Assembly (NCBI GenBank): GCA_013400155.1
Contig: VXBM01000008.1
Span: forward strand, 1,404,029-1,468,028
Reading direction: 5' to 3'
DNA length: 64,000 nt
Source of the DNA: Helopsaltes ochotensis
Taxonomy: Eukaryota > Chordata > Aves > Passeriformes > Locustellidae
Shown: in pieces, positions 54,601-60,600 of the stretch
Numbering within the stretch: position 1 is the first letter of the stretch
Layout of the letters: each line of letters begins with the position of its first letter
The notes under the pieces: model-generated
Told to the model about the DNA's origin: nothing
Databases searched by the model: none
What the model saw: the letters and a program-made list of their open reading frames with translations, nothing else
Position numbers and translations under genes: made by a program

Positions 54601-57600
54601 CCTTGGGGATCAGTGAGTACATAAGGATTCCTGGCTTCTTGTTTTATAGTTCAGGCTATGAGCAATCACAAAACAATAATTTTTAAACATTTTAGTTGAA
54701 TCTTAAGCAGTTGTTTTAATTGAATTGATTCACATGTTTGTTTGCAGGGTCCTATTGGCTATCTAACTTGTAATTTAAGAACACCCATATATAAGTTAAA
54801 TGCCTAAAATAGTAATTGATCCTGAGCCTTAATATCAAAGATGGTTTTGCACATCAGTGTATTACACCACCAGAATAATGAAAATGAGGGTAGCAAACTG
54901 TTCAGATGAACAAGACAGGTAAAAGACCAAAAATTTATAGGTAAGTGGGCATATTCAGGTGGTAGCTTCAATTAATATAGATCAATCTTCAATCTACAAT
55001 ACACTTCAATCAATCATAGAAATGTATATGCTGATATGAGCAGGGAAAAGGACTTAGTATTTTATTGTTACATTTTATTTTTACCTTGATAAAAGATCTG
55101 CTATCTCTTTATGTGAAAGTGCTGTTGAAAAATGTGTTCCTGTGTGACACTCATCTAATGTAAACCAGAGTGGATTTAAAATGCTAGAAAATGTTATTAA
55201 TTTGTGAAGGAAACTTTTGTCAGTAAATAGATGAGAATTAATTTTAAAAATAAGGTACTCAGCTTCGTGTGTCTTGTATAAGATCAGGTTACTCAAACCA
55301 ACAGCAGATTATTCAGTCTTTCTTGGATGTTAGTGGGAAATCATAACCAAATCACAGCAGGTCTTCATCTTTTTACATACAACCTGTTACTAAAATACAG
55401 AATAAATATACCTCTGGAAATTAGGTATATTTTTAATTAAGACATTTCTTTTACTTTTTTACCTTAGAGATTACCACACTGCTAACATAATGTAATCTTG
55501 TGAACACAAGATGATGAGTTTCCATTCCTACCAGCTAAATGCAAAAGTTAAATAAAAAATTAATTCAGTTCCATGATAGAATTCTTGTGCATAAAAAATA
55601 GTTTTCTGAAATAGCTTGTACAAGTAATTTACCAGTCTATGTCACTGGAGCAGAACTTTTCATTGCAGTTTTTCCACTGTACCACCTGGTAACAGCCATT
55701 CACAACCAGGTTTTTACAAGCACTTGTGCTTGAACCATAACATTTAGGGATAGGATTTGTGTTGTAGTATTTTCAGCCACTGTTTTAGGTGGCTTCTTTG
55801 AGTGCACTCAGGTGAAACTCTACAGTGAAGGGAAAGACATTTAACAGCTGCAGTTAGTTATTCATTTGAAGCTACTCTTTACTCCTCCCTTTCCCCTCCT
55901 CTACTTTCTCTTCACCAGTCTTTATTGCTGAGCATTACATTATAGAGCATGGATTGTCCCTTTGATCAGGTCAGCTGTTCTGGCAGTGTTCCCTCCCAGT
56001 CTCTCACGAAACCTTCAGCCTACTCACTACAGGGGATAGAAGAGGGGAAAGAGAGAAAGCCTTTGTCCTGCCCAAGCACTGTTCATTGGTGTGCTAGGGA
56101 CACTGGTTAAGTATCTGATGGTCTGCCACAAAGGAAGTTAGCACCATCTCAGCAGTCATTTCTATTCATTCTGGAAAGAGTTTTAGAGTAGAAAATGAAA
56201 TTAAAAGTGAAATTTGATTGTTAGTAGTGCTTTTTCAAGTGTATGAAACCCCTGCCTTCAACAGTGTGCAGTAACGTGCGGACGCGGATTCCAGGTGCGC
56301 GCAGTCAAATGTGTTACTGGGAGGTACCGTGTCATTCTGAGCGACAACAGCCAGTGCAATGCTGCCACTCGGCCTACAGACACTCAAGTGAGTTAAAAAA
56401 TACCTCTACTTCTCTGTCAAAAGCGTCTAAATACAATTGCTTTCTACTGACTCTGTGGGTACTTGGAGGAAATCACTTCTAAAATGAGAAAAAAATACTG
56501 AAACTCTATGCTTTTCTTCAAAAAAATCAAATTTTGCCAATGGAATTAAGTAAAGGAGGGTAATTTTAAGACTGGATGTTTGAAAGTTGGTATGTGATTG
56601 AAGGATTGGAGTATATGACTTCAAGGAGTCCAAAGGTCTGTGATAATTTGGCAGTGGGGGAAGCTGCAATATAGAATATTTTGAGGACACTGCTTTGCCA
56701 TCCTGCTTAATAAATAGTACCCAACCAGTTTCTTTAACAAGCCTCTAAATATTGGTATAGTTAATAGCCATTGGTATTAANNNNNNNNNNNNNNNNNNNN
56801 NNNNNNNNNNNNNNNNNNNNNNNNNNNNNNNNNNNNNNNNNNNNNNNNNNNNNNNNNNNNNNNNNNNNNNNNNNNNNNNNNNNNNNNNNNNNNNNNNNNN
56901 NNNNNNNNNNNNNNNNNNNNNNNNNNNNNNNNNNNNNNNNNNNNNNNNNNNNNNNNNNNNNNACCAAATTGGTATAATTTATTCCTGCTTAGTATTCAAT
57001 GGGTTTGAGTATCCTTTGCATTTTTAATTATGGTACTTGTTTGGCTACTGAGTGAAACTGGGCAAATTTATAATCTCAGTAGCTGAAGGTATAAAGGACA
57101 GGCTAGCACAGCCACTCTCTCTGCTTGGTCCTTCTGTGCTGCCTGTGGCTCTGAAGCAGGACACAGTCATGTCTATGCTCCTCTCCAACAAGTTGGCCAA
57201 GACTGTGCTTTCTCATAATGCCAATATTATTTATTATTACTAATGCAGTTTTAAGATTAAATAAATTTTCTTTGCCACAAAACAAAGCAATTCAATTAAA
57301 GGTCTTTACTAATTCCAGGGAAAATGTAAAAGATGATATTTAGACGTTAATTAATGCTAACGATTCACTTTACATTTGGCTCTTCAGAAATGTATATTTC
57401 AAAAGTTGTGGTTTTTTTTCCTCACCCCCACAGGAATGTGAATTGCCCTCTTGTCCAGAAAATACAAAATTATGGACTACTTTACTTCCTCTGGTTCATG
57501 TGGGGAAGGTGACCCAATGGAGATATGGATCATGGACCCCAGTAAGTAATGTAGCATTCACACCTTGCAGAGGAGTCCTCCACTCATTCACCCATTTTTC

Positions 57601-60600
57601 CATGAAGCTTTCATTGATATAAACTTCAGACAGAAATCTGCTTGGGGTAGATTAAAAAGGACTTTTAATCATTTCTTAAGGAACAGATAGACACTCCCAG
57701 CAAACTGTGTGCTTCGAATTCAACCAGGAAAAATAATAGGAAAAAAAGCAGAATTCTAGGAGCTGGGGTTCTGGGTGCAATAGCTTTTGTATGATTGACA
57801 TTGCACTAGGAAGTGTTATTTTAAATGTATTTGATCAGTTTCGAAGTACAGAGAACATATTTGATTTTAAAATATTGTTTAAATCTTTTATGTGAATAGT
57901 AATACTAAACAGTTGGAGTCTTTAAAGGTCTAATTTGGCATTTTTTTGTAAAATAAGCATTAGTAAAACAGTTCCTACATAAATTTTCTTCAATGCAATG
58001 TTTATTTTCATAATGTTGAAAATTAGTTTTACTGGATAGCAATGTGAAAATTTAAAATTATCTATAAAGTGTGGATGTGTCTGTTAATCCCTTGAGATAT
58101 TTAGCAAAGCATGTAATGCAGTTATATTTTTGCACAGCTCTTTTAACCAAATAGCAGTAAGGGGTGCATAAATTGAGGTTACTGAGCAGTTTGTCATTAA
58201 GTCCACCTTGAACTTCTCAGGTATAAAGGCATCAGAAGGGGCTTAGTGGAATCTGCTAATACAAACCATCATGGCAAAGGGATTGTTAATATTGGGTTTT
58301 ATTTTAACAGTTGATGTAAATATTGCATCTCTGTGTAACAACTAAAGTGTTATGGAAGTTGCTGATGTTTCTGTTGTTACTTGCAACTGTGTAATTATTC
58401 CATGTTACAGTTTAAATGCTGTCTGTTTATATATACTGGAATGTTTCATGAGAATTAAATCCATGCAATTCAGTTCCAAGCAAACAGAAACTATGTTAGT
58501 ATTTTAGATGCTAGCATGATCTTGTTTTAGTCTCCCACAGTGTGATGACCTTGAATTGTTCACTGACAGTGCTCTGCATCCTGTGGGAAGGGCGATCGTG
58601 CTCGCTATGTGAGTTGTAGAGACGCTCATGGAGAGATAGCAGATGAATCTTTGTGTGCTCATTTACCACGACCGGCTGAAATTTCAAGCTGCTTTACCCC
58701 CTGTGGAGAGTGGAAAGTTGGAAATTGGTCCCCTGTAAGTATTAATTGTAACAATTTTTTAACGTGTGTATTTAGATTATTGGCCAATTCTCTATTTAGA
58801 AATTGTGAGTTCATTTTTTTTTTTGCAAGTGTGATTGAAATGGCATCCCATGAAAATAAAAGTATATGTTTGTTCTTGTCAAAAGTGATTATAAATGTAT
58901 TTGTTTATTAATGTTCTGCGACAAAAACTCTGTTAATCTTCTGGTCAGTGCACAGTTACGTGTGACAGTGGGATAGTAACAAGACAAGTCATCTGTGTCA
59001 ACTATCATCAGCAAATTAATGAGAATTACTGTGATCCTGAAGGCCGACCTCCTAAGGAACAAGAATGTAACATGCCACCATGTCCACCAGTTTATCATCA
59101 TGTTCCAAAAATACATGACCATCCAAGCCATTTTCCAGAAATAGGTTACCTCCCAATACACCCTCCACAAGATAATTTAAACCAGTGGAACCGTCCTTCT
59201 GTGGGAGGATATCAATGGAGAACTGGACCCTGGGGAGCAGTAAGAAATTTTTTTAGAGTATATTAATTTGTTCTGTCACCTATGTGTTAACATTTCTAGA
59301 AATGTTATTGCAGTACAGATTTGGTCAAAAGAGAAGCACATTAATTTTAAAAAGTATTGTTATTCTTGTTCTTATTGTTACTCAGAATATATTGAATTCT
59401 AAATGTAATTTTTCTGTGATTTCAAATTTAAAATACTTCTACATAGTAGTAATTTTTATTTGAAAATTTCAGTTTTGAAAGTTAAGCTGTTGAAAACCAA
59501 GCTGTTTTAACCAACATACTTGACATTTCTTTGATCACACAATGGCAAAATGTATGTTTACCTGTTTTGGTAGTGCTCTAGTACTTGTGCAGGTGGATTT
59601 CACCGCCGAGTTGTAGTATGTCAAGATGAGGAAGGAAGAAGTGCCAGTAACTGTGATGAGGCAACAAAACCTTCAGAGTCGAGACACTGTGATTCTGGAC
59701 CCTGCCCACAGTGGAACTTTGGGAGCTGGGGAGAAGTAAGAGCATTTCACCTACAAAGGGAACATTGTTTACCACAAGCTTAGAGGTAGAAACATAATTA
59801 TGTGACTGTGATTGGAACTGGACGCCTTGTTTTTCCTTATTTAATAGAGTTTAAAATTTAAAAAGAATGCATTTCAGCCTGTTTATCTAAACTTAATTCT
59901 TTGATCAAATTCAGAACTGTAGTGGAAATATGAGTAATGTAAATATACATCCAAAAGAAGTAAGTATTGTGTGAAGCTAAGGATATACACATCAACAAAT
60001 TGTATAGTTGTTGTACGACGTGTATCTTGAGACATAGAAAATTATATTCTGTTACAAAAAGCTGGATTGTATGCCGAAAAACCACAGTGTGATAGCTAGT
60101 CTAAGGAAAAGAAATGAGCATAAGAAGCTGTAGAGAAACTTTATTCCATGTAATTTCATAGCTACTAACAGTAGTAATTGCAAGCAGTAGTAGCTACTGA
60201 GCTGTAGTTACAAATTAGAAGCATGGAGATAGGATCATCCATCTGAAAGTTGTGCCTGGGTTAAAACATTTTGATGACACATTTTATGTTATGGGACAAG
60301 GAGGAGTTTCTCTGTGTTGTGGGATGTCATATCTTGACTACACATTCCTGCTCAAATGCTACAGAAAGAGTTAAAGCTGATTATTTTTGCATTTATTCTA
60401 ATCTAACCTCTTGTGGTTCTTGCCCATTTTTCTTGCTTTTGAAAATCAGTTACTGGAATTGAAAAAAAGAAGAAAAATTGGTTGAGTGACATTTTTATTT
60501 ACCTTTTTTTCTCCTTGTTTTGGCCAGATTTAGCCATTCAGTTCTCAATGTCAGTCTAAGTGTCATATTTTTTCTGTTCATAGTCATAGACTTGGGATAG

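Noticed and set aside
56781..56962. A coding exon hidden in the second gap
   Set aside because: Exons 23 and 24 join in phase and in family order (DTQ to ECELPSC), leaving no missing segment.
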